Shown here one piece after another: positions 1 through 9,222 of a DNA stretch of 17,644 nt. The notes beneath the pieces were generated by a model. That model was given only the letters and a program-made list of their open reading frames with translations, searched no databases and was not told where the DNA came from. How positions within the stretch are numbered: position 1 is the stretch's first letter; each line of letters starts with the position of its first letter. Origin of the DNA: Stephanodiscus triporus (Eukaryota; Bacillariophyta; Thalassiosirophyceae; Thalassiosirales; Thalassiosiraceae); contig JALLAZ010000282.1 of assembly GCA_036939755.1 (NCBI GenBank), forward strand, positions 1 to 17,644. The letters run 5' to 3'. Position numbers and translations under genes: made by a program.

Positions 1-406
1 GCTGTGGTGACGGCGAGAGAGGCAGGCGAAGGCAAGGCGGCGACGGCGAACGGAGAGCAGAATGATGTAGAACGAGGGCGCGTCGTCACTTCTCTTGTGG
101 TATTTTTCTCTCCCAGCACGAGTAGAGGCATGTACAAATTTTCTCCCCAGCTGAAATGTTGGAGCGAACGTAGAGTTATGTATTTCGTTGGTAAGCCAAG
201 ATTTTCAGGAAAATAAATAATACTTTCACCTACTTGGATGCAAATGTACAAGATTTGCATATAGCTAACTCTATTTCTTCTCCCAGGGAAAGCAAGTCGA
301 ATTCAATATTTGGGACGACCCCAACAACCAACCACCAACGGTCACATCTCAGATATGTTGTGGTAGAAGGACATAGGACGATATTATTATTACAGCAGAG
401 AACACT
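1..406. other. Upstream region of the first gene, no gene seen
   Basis: No convincing coding sequence is visible. The first ~60 bases are a purine-rich GGC/GAC stretch that could be the edge of a neighbouring gene. The rest is AT-richer and probably carries the promoter and 5' UTR of the ORF that starts at 407. The short open frames here are unremarkable in composition. A TTATTATTACAG stretch just before the ATG resembles a 3' splice site, so a 5' UTR intron is possible but unproven. Confidence 0.4.
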
Positions 407-1077
407 ATGGCGCACCAAAAAGGATCGGTCGACGTCGTATCAAGTAGCGATGTCCCCACCCAAATGGCAGTGACGGAGAAGGCGACCACCGAAGCCGCCA
501 ACGAGGGCGCCGCGGTTGCGGCGGCACCGGAAAACGATGGCGGCTCGAACGACGACGACGACGTCGCCGCCGCCATCGCCGAGATTTCCGCCCCGGGAAA
601 CGGCGGCGGCGACGACTGCTCATCGACCGTCGCCGACGCCCCCGACCCGACCGACTCGACACCCGTCGCCGCCGCCATGCCTCCGTCGCCTCCTCCTCCT
701 CCTCCTCCCCCTCCTCCGCCGAAGACGACGACACCGCCGGCGCCGCTGTCGGCATTCTTCTCCCGCGCCGCCGCGGCCGCCCAGCAGGCGCACCTGGGGG
801 ATGTCTACGAACTCGCGCAGAGGCGGGCGGCGCAGCTGAGGGAGGGGGCGCTCGCAGAGGTGGAGAGGCTGCGGCAACAGCGACAACAGCAGCAGCAGCA
901 GCAGCAGCAGCAGGCGGGGGGGATACCGCCGCCCGCCGGGGTGCTGGTCGTCGGCGATCCTCCGGCGAGGGAGGACGGGGAGGAGGGGGAAGCGGAGGAT
1001 GATGCGACGACAAGGGACGTCGAGGTGTGTCCGACGAGGGAGGAGGTCGCGCCGTCGTCCGACGAGGCGAAGGGCGA

Positions 1078-1118
<41 letters not shown>

Positions 1119-1939
1119 TGCGCGACATCTCAGCGCCACTACGAGAAGCCTTCAACATGGTCAAAAAGACGTCAGCGGAAGCAGCCAAGGAGTTGATCTT
1201 CCCGATCGATGCGTTCTCTGCCCGGAATGACGAGCTTTTCAACAGCTCGTCGAGCGAGTCGTGCTCCTCGGGGGACAATAGCGGCGGAAGCAGCATTCGC
1301 GATGTCGGGTCCGAGGAGGAGGGCGATGCAACGAATGATGGGAGGGTCGGTGTCGACGAGGGCGGTAGTGGAGACGAAGGCAATCACGATGGAGATGGCA
1401 ACGTCCGCGGCGGCGGTGACAGCAGCGTCAACGGCAACGAAAGTGGCAACGGCGGCCAAAACGGCGACGAAAACGATGCCAATAACGTCAAATCTAGCGC
1501 GGCGGTAGAGGCGGCGACATTAGCCGCGCTTAACTTAACGCCCACGCGATTCACGGCTGCCACCAATTCCGTCTTCAACGCCGCCGTTGGACGGTATCGT
1601 CGGCTTAAGGAAAACGCGTCATTCGACACCTCCTCTCATGTCCCTCTCACACCTCCTCGTCATCCACAACCAACATTGCAACATCAAAATTTGCAGCCGC
1701 AGCTGCAGGAGAAAGGAGAGGGGCCGGTGGTAGGGGGCGCCGATTTGGTGAGCGGCCTTCGCAATTTCCAATTGGATGATTTATTCGATCACAGCACAGT
1801 GCCTCCTCCTCTTGCCGCCGTCGTTGACGGAGGCATATCGATCCCATCTCTGCCTTTTTCCAAGGTGAGCAAGAAGACTAAGCGCATGTGTGTGTTCGAG
1901 TTTTCGAGTTGCGTAAACAATTATGTGGGGGCACAATGA
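407..1939 (+). CDS. Low-complexity protein with Pro, Gln and Thr tracts; own gene or exon 1 of the PDZ-RGS-DENN gene
   Basis: This 510-residue ORF is not recognised as any family. It is Ala/Ser/Asp/Gly-rich and probably disordered, with an 11-Pro run (from about 690), a 10-Gln run (884-913) and a 13-Thr run (1079-1117). A short helical stretch before the Gln run (around 780-880) is rich in Ala, Arg, Glu and Gln and may form a coiled coil. Its start (CACTATGGCG) is a reasonable eukaryotic context. A strong donor AAG|GTGAGC ends a complete codon at 1864, so the last 24 residues may be intron read-through and the ORF may be the first exon of the gene downstream. The attractive acceptor CAAACAG at 2073 puts the next exon out of frame; only weaker AAG/GAG acceptors at 2036 or 2054 keep it. 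The GC-rich triplet repeats also open long frames on the other strand, which are treated as shadows. Confidence 0.5.
690..720 (+). repeat. CCT/CCG triplet tract encoding poly-proline
   Basis: Interrupted CCT/CCC/CCG codons give eleven consecutive prolines after a PPS motif. Such tracts form polyproline II helices and can bind SH3, WW or profilin-type partners; no partner can be named here. Confidence 0.8.
884..913 (+). repeat. CAG trinucleotide microsatellite encoding poly-glutamine
   Basis: One CAA followed by nine CAG units encodes ten glutamines. The almost pure CAG composition makes it slippage-prone and likely to vary in length between alleles. Confidence 0.9.
1079..1117 (+). repeat. 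ACG trinucleotide microsatellite encoding poly-threonine
   Basis: Thirteen perfect ACG units encode thirteen threonines in the frame used. The same repeat reads Asp or Arg in the other forward frames and poly-Val on the reverse strand, which explains the long overlapping open frames here. Confidence 0.92.
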
Positions 1940-2087
1940 TCTTCTCAACACGATTGTCCCAACACAATCGATTTACACTTCATGGTAACGACACCCCAAA
2001 CCTGGTGCTCAACTCTCGATCGAAACACGCACGAAGCCACCGCCGGGACGTGAGATCCTCACTATTCAAACAGGAGGACAATGGACA
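1940..2087 (+). other. Intron or short intergenic spacer between the low-complexity ORF and the PDZ-RGS-DENN gene
   Basis: If one gene, the intron would start with GTGAGC at 1865 and end at a weak acceptor at 2036 or 2054, both of which keep frame. The best acceptor by sequence (ends 2073) shifts frame and leads to a stop at 2118. If two genes, this 148-nt stretch is the 3' end of the first and the 5' UTR of the second, which begins at ACAATGGCG (2088). The sequence alone does not decide. Confidence 0.4.
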
Positions 2088-5000
2088 ATGGCGTCGAACC
2101 GAGGACCGAATGCCGTAGCCGCCGCCGATCCCTCCGCGGCAAACTCCGTCGAGGACGGCGTCGATACGTCCTCCGGCGCCCCCTTTTCGCGATCGTCTTC
2201 CATCGCCACCGGCGTGAGTGAGGTCGCATCCGAGGACGGATCCGCGTTTGCTAGGAGGCTGCCGTTGCCAAGGGTCCCCAGCAGCCCCAATAAGCCGCCG
2301 CAATCAAGGCCACCATCGCGCACTCCATCCTACTATGAGGATGCCGTGCGATCCGTCCTGCGGCCGGGCCAACGCGCGTTATTCTTCGGGAAGGGCACCA
2401 TGGGAGTGGTGTTGAAGCCGACTTACCTCGCGAGGTGAGTTCTGTTCGAGGGATCTCTAAGAGAGGTATCCCCTAATACACAATTTCTACGTACGCAATC
2501 CGCTCTTTTGCGTGGTGGTCGTCGAGAGTCTAGCAACATCCGACATTCTTTAGTAAGATATCTTGTTATGGCAATCATCTGATTTTGTCTTTTCCGCAAA
2601 TCGTCATGTATCGTTCACAGCTGGCGTGGCAAGGACGGCGGAGGAGTTATCTGCCCCACGATGAAATCCAAAAAAGGAGGGGTGTACATAGATTCGTTCA
2701 TACCCGGTGGGCACGCCGAACGGAGTGGCGTTGTCTTCGTTGGCGATCACGTCGTCAAGATTGGTGCGGTGAATGTAGAGAATATGACGTTGGAGGAAGT
2801 GGTGATCGTCATAGCTGAATCCAAGAGACCAAATATAATGATTGTGACGAGTGAACATGCAGTTGAGATCGTTGATAAGCCGGAGGAGGATAAAAGCAGT
2901 GTGGAGGACGACGGCAATGATTATGTGAAAGAAGGCACGACATCAACAAAGAATAGGTGTTTCGTTTCTCCGTTGGACATGGCATTTGGGTTCGTAAATA
3001 AATTCGCGACTGAGGGCATATTGGATGTAGGGAGTCAAGTACCGATAGCTATCCCACAGAAGGGATATGAATTGAAACACACGATGAGTGGAACCTCGCT
3101 TCTGGATAATGACGAGGATGAAGATTCTGTAGAGAGTGATGATGGTTCAAATAGTGAAGAGGAAGTATCTTTCAACTCTCCTCGCAAAGTAAAAGGAGCA
3201 ACCAGCGTCAGTGTTGACGTCACAAGTGATGGGCCTGCCAGTTCCAATAAAGAAAACAGTGATGGGAGCTACTATGTTAGTCTTACATCAAAGCCTGAAG
3301 AGATCAAAGTCAATGGTGCAAATGGCAGCAACAAGCCGGGTTTGGAGCCAGAGATCATATCCACTCAAAGCAACCCAACCAACACAAGCATTTCCATTGA
3401 CATTGACAACCTTTCAGCATACGCGGCCCAGCGGACGAACACACACGACGCCTGTGATACTGAATTTCAACATACGCGAGCTTCTCTACTTAAGCGAGTA
3501 GCTCTATTCAACCCTGATATTCGAAGTGCACTCCGTCAATCCCTTGTGGAATGCGTGTCGGATCCTCGCCGTTACACCTTTTTGGAGCACTATTTCAGGT
3601 CTTATCTGTCCAAGAAGGAGTTAGATGGCTTCACCAATATTGAACAAAAAGCACAGGTGGAGAATGACTACGATGATGTCGCGTTGTCAACGAATCAAAG
3701 GCGACTCCTTGAATTGTACCTAGAATTGTGTAAATTTCGCGATGCCATGATGCTATGCTCAGTGTTGGAGAGAGAGAAATTATTGAAGTATGCCCGTTTG
3801 ATAGCTGACCGCTTTCTCTCAGAGGATAATGACGCGAAGGATAAATCCAATGGATATTGTCTGTCAGAATATGTCACCCATGTTGCATTGGGTGGGATGG
3901 AGAAGGTCCAAGCCGTTAGATTTGCACTGAGGGACGAAGATGAGTTCTTTGAGGGCGATGCCGGCGATGGTGATGGCTTTCACTTTATTCGATCATCATT
4001 GGAGGCATTCTTGTCCACCCAAGAGTCATTTCTTACGTTCTTGATGTCAAACGACTGCGCAAGGATGAGGGCGTATCTTCGTGGATCTTCTTCATTCTTA
4101 TGCATCGAGCCACGAATGCTCTTGAAGACAGACGCATCACCGACAGACGCAGGAGTTGATAGCATTTCCTATCGTAACTTTTTATTGTGCGCCATCCTTC
4201 ACCTAGTTTGCATGAAAGAGAGGAGCAACAACTCCAAGGGTATTGTCAACAACTTCATAAAAAACGACGCTCTGCTATTGAATTCGGGCAAACGAAACTT
4301 GGGGGCCGTGTCACTCCTAGGCTGTGCATTTTTCATCAAGCGCAGTTTACAGAAAAAGATTGATGCAGTAGTGGAAGGTCTGATCGAAGATGGTATGACA
4401 GGAAAATGCAATAATCTGCCGCTTTATTTGGCGCTCATCGAGGACATCAAATTTTTCTGGGAAGTTTACATAGCGCCAGCAGGCGGTGCTCTGTCTTTAT
4501 TGACGCTATCCCCAGACTCCCAAGAGGCTTTAAATACTGTGCGACGTGTGTTGGTTTCGTCTATAGATGGTGTAGCAGTTAAGGAAACGAATTTGGGCGA
4601 CGAGACTGCAAACGTTGCCATGGCAAAGATACTGTCATCCGTAGACGTGTTAAGCTCTGTACACAGCCTTGCGGAAGCATTATTTCGTGAATACACCCTG
4701 GAGATCTATCCTAACTTTCAGCGTTTCATTTTTCATGAATGGGCCTGTAAGGAAGCAAATGATGCAAAAGAACATTCTAACACAGACAATGGGTGGTATC
4801 CAGTAAGTACAATGGCCTATCCAAAGGTTGGCTAAATCGATTTTTTAGACAAATGGAGTTGCCAGATGGAATATCTTTGCACAGAAGATCTGGTCCTGGC
4901 AAGCTATCGCAAAAAGAAGATTATATCACTTACTCAACTCCCGCCAACGCACCAAATCGACGTCATTGTGGAGACGTGGCGCTTGTGTTTGGGTCCGAGA

Positions 5001-6848
5001 TTTTTGATGAAGCTGCAATTCGACGTTTTTCATGTGTCTCCTTACCGGGGGATCCCCATCCAAAGAATGTTCTGCTTCCAGAGGATATACCACCTATATT
5101 TGAAAGTTATGCGGAGGTTCCTTCGTTTCAAGAACGACCATTCCAAAGCACACTCAAGGATCGTATTAGCATTGATGGATGGGAGGTCTCCCTTACAAAT
5201 TTCGTGATCCCGTCCCAAGCAAGCAGGGTCTCATCCGACGACAAGTGGATATTCTGTGTATCGCTCGTTCTACGCAGGATCATCAAGGCAAGACCACAGA
5301 TAAGTCAACGAGACATCAATGAAGAATGCGTGCGTGAGCTCCAGCATGACAATTCCTCAAGTGAAGCCAGTTCCGATTTCCAATCACCCTTATGTTTCAT
5401 AGATTCGGATGATGGACGGCGTCGAACAATGAAAGTAACTCAAGTATTAGATGAATTCAACAAAAAGTTACAAGAGCAAAAATGGTCACAGCAGGTTGGT
5501 GAGGGTGCCATCATCGGACTTGCTTTGATGAGCAGCAGTAATGTAATGACTGGGATGAGAGAAACCCTGTCTCTCCTTTACGATGATTTCTGCTCTATGA
5601 AGTCATGCGCACATGGAAATCAAGACGAGAGGAGTTATCCACAGTATTTGTGTCAGCCTTTGGTTGATATTCTGGGAGCACTTACTCATTCTAAAAGAAT
5701 AGAGGCAACAGCTCTCAACTGTTTGTTAGAGCCATACTGCACCTACACCACTTCCAGATGGGTCCATCGCCCACTGTCGAACCAATCAGATAGCTTTTTG
5801 AAATCGTCAGGGATGTTGTTGTTGCAAGCGTTGCCACCTGTACCACTTGCCCTTGGGTTCATCACAATCCTTCTCGAGCAGAAGGTAAGTGTCACTTTAC
5901 CAGTGTGAAAGATGTCCAAAACTTATCTAAAATCTCTCGCCATGTGATATTTTGCAGGTTGTATTCTCATCATCTAGAAGGGGAGTGCTCACTGCAGCGT
6001 CATTTGGAATGATGCAACTAATGAAACCATTGAAGTGGGCACACTTGCAAGTTCCACTTGTACCCGTATCTATGATGAATGAACTTATACACTATCCGGC
6101 TCCATTTGTGCTAGGATGCCCAACAGATGACAAGGAGAGTGTTTCTATTCTCAACGCCCTTCCCAGTGACGTGACATTGATAGATCTAGACGTTGGTCGG
6201 GTCATACTAGCTTCGAATTTCGCGAATGATGCTTCAAAATCAGCTGACGAAGGAAGTGGTGAAGTTATCGCCGGAGCCCTTCGATCGCAAATCCTCTTCC
6301 TTGCGGAGAGTTTGGGCGGTGCGTTTGGGGTTGCTATGTACCAAAATTCTTGGTGCGCAGACAGTCCATTCCAAGCAATGCCGGAAAATATTGATTCGAA
6401 CCCGAAGGAAGATGCTGACATTTTCTCAGAGGTTCTCAAAATCTCCTCTTCATTTGTCTCTGAACTTCTCTCAGGTAAGTCACAAAACCTGCTCTTTGCA
6501 TTATGTTTCAACGGAGAGTGTGCAGGATTCTCAACTGTGATCATACCACGTTCTCCTATCCAAGGTATTCACTCATGTTGCATATGGATAGAGGAAGAGC
6601 ACGACCGCGATGAGGCATTGGTCAGGAACGAGTCAGCTATCGTATTTGACGAAGACCAATTTTTTCACTTAAAAAATTTACGTGCTGAAGGGCGCTATTC
6701 ACCTCTCATCAAGGAATCAGATCGCACAGGTGCTAACTTCTCTTTGAGCCTTGACAATTTTGATCTCGTTCTTGAGACATTTCTGCGTACACAATGCCTC
6801 AGCTCCTATATCAGTGATGCAGACAAAGAATCAATGTTATTTTGGTGA
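2088..6848 (+). CDS. Multidomain signalling protein: PDZ, two RGS-like domains, DENN module
   Basis: Exons are modelled as 2088-2434, 2621-4802, 4859-5884, 5958-6474 and 6526-6848 (about 1464 residues). Residues ~97-192 form a PDZ domain whose ligand loop is a variant GKGTMGVV, followed by the conserved GGHAERSG and VGDHVVKIG. Residues ~430-604 look like an RGS domain: LLELYLELCKFRD matches the central helix and a FLSTQESFLTFLMS segment the end. Residues ~676-830 look like a second, more diverged RGS, ending EIYPNFQRFIFHEW. From ~880 comes a DENN module: uDENN (DVALVFGSEIFDE), cDENN from residue 1186 (KVVFSSSRRGVLTAASFG, then LKWAHLQVPLVPVS, later LIDLDVG) and dDENN (FLRTQCLSSYI). RGS domains act on heterotrimeric G-alpha subunits; DENN modules exchange GDP on Rab GTPases; PDZ domains bind C-termini. 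A cytosolic or membrane-associated G-protein/Rab adaptor is inferred. PDZ and cDENN calls are strong, the second RGS moderate. The 4803-4858 junction and the true N-terminus are unresolved. Confidence 0.78.
2435..2620 (+). other. Intron 1 of the PDZ-RGS-DENN gene (inside the PDZ domain)
   Basis: Donor GCGAG|GTGAGT and acceptor TCGTTCACAG|CTGG give a 186-nt intron in phase 2. Splicing joins AG to C (Ser) and continues WRGKDGGGVICPT, completing an uninterrupted PDZ domain. The intron contains in-frame stops, so removal is required. Confidence 0.85.
4803..4858 (+). other. Intron 2 of the PDZ-RGS-DENN gene, acceptor uncertain
   Basis: The donor CA|GTAAGT is near-perfect and there is a branch-point-like CTAAAT followed by a T-run and TAG at 4848. 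However, an acceptor at 4848 gives the wrong frame and meets a TGA near 5009. The first in-frame acceptor is the weaker GGAG ending at 4858, giving a 56-nt intron and the junction NGWYP-LPDGIS. The alternatives are a one-base error or a real frameshift. Confidence 0.5.
5885..5957 (+). other. Intron 3 of the PDZ-RGS-DENN gene
   Basis: GAAG|GTAAGT ... ATATTTTGCAG|GTTG gives a 73-nt phase-0 intron. Splicing joins LLEQK to VVFSSS, exactly restoring the conserved start of the cDENN domain. This is the best supported junction in the gene. Confidence 0.92.
6475..6525 (+). other. Candidate 51-nt intron 4 in the dDENN region (length divisible by three)
   Basis: CTCAG|GTAAGT at the 5' end and GTGTGCAG|GATT at the 3' end are good splice sites. 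The segment is 51 nt, has no stop and is in phase, so it can be removed (GGA codon at the join, then FSTVII) or kept (17 extra residues) without breaking the protein. The strong donor favours a real intron. Confidence 0.65.
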
Positions 6849-7230
6849 AAAGGCTCTTATCCCAGTTTTTGACTGATAAAATAAGACAGAGTCAATACCA
6901 TCAACAGCCCATGATCAACAATTTCCCTCTTCTGAGCAACATTTGATCTTACAGGATATGATTTTACAGAGGAAATATTTTTCACATTGATTTGTATCAA
7001 TCCTGCAATCCATGTCCAAAACACAACCAAGGAACAGGTGACAATCATGGAGATAGCGGTATTGTAGAGAATGTTAGACTGGGATTGAAAACGATTGAAT
7101 TTTTCATACTCTATGCGACAAATCCGTGAATAAAAGATGATTTATTCTTTTAGTGTGTGTGGATCCCTCATTCGAGTTCACTATTATCCAATGTTATGGG
7201 TTGTTTACCTTCTCCTGCCAATCTTTCCAC
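6849..7230. other. Convergent 3' intergenic region
   Basis: This AT-richer stretch lies between the stop of the PDZ-RGS-DENN gene and the stop of the reverse-strand GNAT gene. No credible coding frame is seen. GATAAAATAAG near 6885 and AATAAA at 7129-7134 could serve 3'-end formation on the forward strand, though such signals are poorly defined in diatoms. The right edge carries a copy of the GNAT C-terminal coding segment (7208-7229). Confidence 0.5.
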
Positions 7231-7290
7231 TCACGACATTAGATCCTGTGGTTTGTTTTTTCGCTCTTCCTTCTCCTGCCATTCTTTCCA
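7208..7290 (-). repeat. 22-nt direct repeat: C-terminal coding segment of the GNAT gene copied past its stop
   Basis: The 22-mer at 7269-7290, coding for part of WKEWQEKEE on the reverse strand, recurs at 7208-7229 with a single mismatch, 61 nt away and just downstream of the TGA at 7231-7233. This looks like a small tandem duplication that left the second copy in the 3' UTR. Confidence 0.7.
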
Positions 7291-8649
7291 TTCAGGCAAC
7301 AAGATATCCTTGCAATCCTCCCATGGCGTGGTACTCGGTGGGCACAAACTAACCTCAACAGCACCCTTGCTTGAATCTCGTTCCTTCTGGCGTTGGTGTG
7401 TGAACCAATGAGCGAGTTTATAATAGTCGGAAGTATGATAATCTATCATCATATCTTCCTCACTACTTTTCTCGCTGTCATCATCATCATCATCATCATT
7501 GACCAAGTCTGTAGCGTGGATGAACGTTATTTGATAAAATTCCTCCACAAAATGGAATGGAATGTCGAACTTCATTCTAGCAAAACCATTTGAATGATTG
7601 TAGCCATCATTGATTTCTTCATCGAAAAACCATGAACAGTAACGCATCATCAGCTCTCTCTTTGATTGTCTTCTGAGCTCGAAATCACTGTCGAGGGAGT
7701 CGTGGCCTTCATTATCATCATATGGGAAATACACAAGCAACATAATATCATCAAAGGACGCATTCTTATCCTTGGTATCTAATGGCGGCTGAGCGTATGG
7801 GAATTTGATGAGTCGATAACCCAACTTGTATAGAGTCTGATGCCGTTCAAGGCATTGAGCAGGCGAGATATCCCCAGCGGCGGGAGTATTTGTTTCTGCG
7901 AATATGGCGCGTAATGGGGATTTGAATATGCCTGTATCACCTCCACTATCACCGCAATATTTATTTGCCATTATCTCCATTCGAACCAATGCCTCTTCAT
8001 GTAACAACTTGCCAAGGCCTCGTCCACGATATTCCTCATGAAGGACGATATACCCTATAAGACCGACTTTTGAATTTTTGTAATATTCCATTGTTACTGC
8101 ACCCATTATTTTGGTTTTGCTGCCTTGAACTAAGTGACGACTCTGTGCATCATTCATGTCGCCAAGGAGGAATTGTTGGTTTGATGTATTACTGCATTTT
8201 TTGAACACATATTTTTCGTCGTTGTCTCTCTTAATGACATCATCATTATCGTCATTCGAATCATGAATCATGAGGATGATATCCAATTTATTAATCCCCC
8301 CCACTATCTCATCACCCTCACTTGTTGTTGTCGTTCCTCCTCCTGCTGCTGCTTCTACTATCTTCGTCGCTGTTGCAGCTTGCCGCTGTCGCTCTATCAT
8401 TTGCTCGCGAAAGTAGGTCAACCAGTCGTGAATATCATCGCGTTCGCCCTCCAGGGGGAAGGCAGGGATCATGAGATCGACGTAGAACTCATCCACGAGA
8501 GAAAAGCATCTTGGATCCGTCGATCGAAGCCAAGTTCCGGAATCCCTCCTGACCAAAGAATACGACCTTGGAAATGTGTAGGAGGACGGAATAACATCTT
8601 TTTCGCATTCTTCATCAATGGAAATGAATCGATAGTTGATAACTGGCAT
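7231..8649 (-). CDS. GNAT-family acetyltransferase-like protein (copy 1)
   Basis: This 472-residue ORF has the central GNAT signature: a strand and loop IVLHEEYRGRGLGKLL (residues ~201-216) in which R208-G213 fits the R/Q-x-x-G-x-G/A pyrophosphate loop for acetyl-CoA, followed by the helix HEEALVRMEIMANKY and then RAIFAETNTP (247-256). The fold is known to move an acetyl group from acetyl-CoA to an amine; the acceptor here is unknown. The C-terminal ~180 residues hold RELMMRYCSWFF, MMIDYHT and a Trp/Glu-rich tail shared only with the reverse-strand copy at 13232-14821. An acidic Asp run lies at 7478-7500. The start used lacks the ~125-residue extension of the paralogue; an acceptor-like GCTAAGATAG sits just before the ATG, so an upstream exon is possible. 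Gene identity is good at fold level only. Confidence 0.8.
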   Translation of the reverse strand: MPVINYRFISIDEECEKDVIPSSYTFPRSYSLVRRDSGTWLRSTDPRCFSLVDEFYVDLMIPAFPLEGERDDIHDWLTYFREQMIERQRQAATATKIVEAAAGGGTTTTSEGDEIVGGINKLDIILMIHDSNDDNDDVIKRDNDEKYVFKKCSNTSNQQFLLGDMNDAQSRHLVQGSKTKIMGAVTMEYYKNSKVGLIGYIVLHEEYRGRGLGKLLHEEALVRMEIMANKYCGDSGGDTGIFKSPLRAIFAETNTPAAGDISPAQCLERHQTLYKLGYRLIKFPYAQPPLDTKDKNASFDDIMLLVYFPYDDNEGHDSLDSDFELRRQSKRELMMRYCSWFFDEEINDGYNHSNGFARMKFDIPFHFVEEFYQITFIHATDLVNDDDDDDDSEKSSEEDMMIDYHTSDYYKLAHWFTHQRQKERDSSKGAVEVSLCPPSTTPWEDCKDILLPEWKEWQEKEERKNKPQDLMS

Positions 8650-8971
8650 GTCTATCTTAGCTGTTATCGTCCTATCCGCTCCTCCTTTTTACTCCTTTCC
8701 TGCTGTGATGGCTTGCGAGAACAGACGATTTTCGCGGCAGGCCTCATGGCACGCAAGTGAGACCCCCGCCCCCCTTTTTTTTTCGCGGCGGCACAAAAAA
8801 GAGGGATTGGATTCCGTTGCCGCCCAACCACCATATCGGCCATATCTCGGGCCGTGGATGGAGTTAGAGGACGATCGAATGTTCCATCCCATCTCACTTC
8901 GTCTCGCGCTTCCAGCGGTTATTCCATATCGGCGCTGCGACGCGCGCCCGTGGAGCTAGGTCCGTCGACAA

Positions 8972-9004
8972 GGGGCAAATATGGGGCGAATTTGAGGCAA
9001 ATTT
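8972..9004 (+). repeat. Three copies of an 11-nt element, GRGGCRAATNT
   Basis: GGGGCAAATAT (8972), GGGGCGAATTT (8983) and GAGGCAAATTT (8994) follow each other at exact 11-nt spacing, about one helical turn. A weaker fourth unit (CAGGGCGACTC) begins at 9005. It may be a cluster of transcription factor sites on one face of the helix, or a decayed minisatellite. Confidence 0.6.
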
Positions 9005-9087
9005 CAGGGCGACTCCGGCATAGGGCGTAATACCTCGCCCCCATCAACCCCCAGCGCACTGATCGCGCCGTCTAACCGTTCGGTATC

Positions 9088-9222
9088 ATGTATTCAACCG
9101 GCCGTGTCGACGAGGGGGTTGTTACCCAGGACGACAACACCATTGACAATGGAAATGATGATGCTAGCTACATGACTGACGCGGACCTTGCTGATGTCCG
9201 TGCTGAGTTTTCCCCCCTCTGA
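9088..9222 (+). CDS. Small acidic ORF, 44 residues, possibly a coding relic
   Basis: ATG to TGA encodes 44 residues with a protein-like, acidic composition (VVTQDDNTIDNGNDDASYM, then a DADLADVRAEF segment). It stands out in otherwise non-coding sequence. No family was recognised. It could be a real small protein, an unspliced exon, a piece of an old element, or chance. No splice signal clearly connects it to the RCC1 gene that begins 337 nt downstream. Confidence 0.25.
   Translation: MYSTGRVDEGVVTQDDNTIDNGNDDASYMTDADLADVRAEFSPL

Noticed and set aside
405..1139. 244-residue open frame on the reverse strand (and a 192-residue one at 805-1383)
   Set aside because: Both are long runs of Arg, Ser, Pro, Val or Cys created by the GC-rich triplet repeats of the forward ORF; neither has protein-like sequence.
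2062..2118. Canonical-looking acceptor CAAACAG at 2073 joined to the donor at 1865
   Set aside because: The join reads only 14 residues before a stop at 2118 and is out of frame with the PDZ exon, so it was not used in the model.
6092..6544. 150-residue reverse-strand ORF opposite the cDENN/dDENN exons
   Set aside because: It mirrors a well-supported forward coding region and has no recognisable family features.
8664..8897. Reverse-strand ORFs upstream of GNAT copy 1 (77 and 67 residues)
   Set aside because: They show no similarity to the N-terminal extension of GNAT copy 2 and no clean donor leading to the ATG at 8649; they look like chance frames in promoter DNA.
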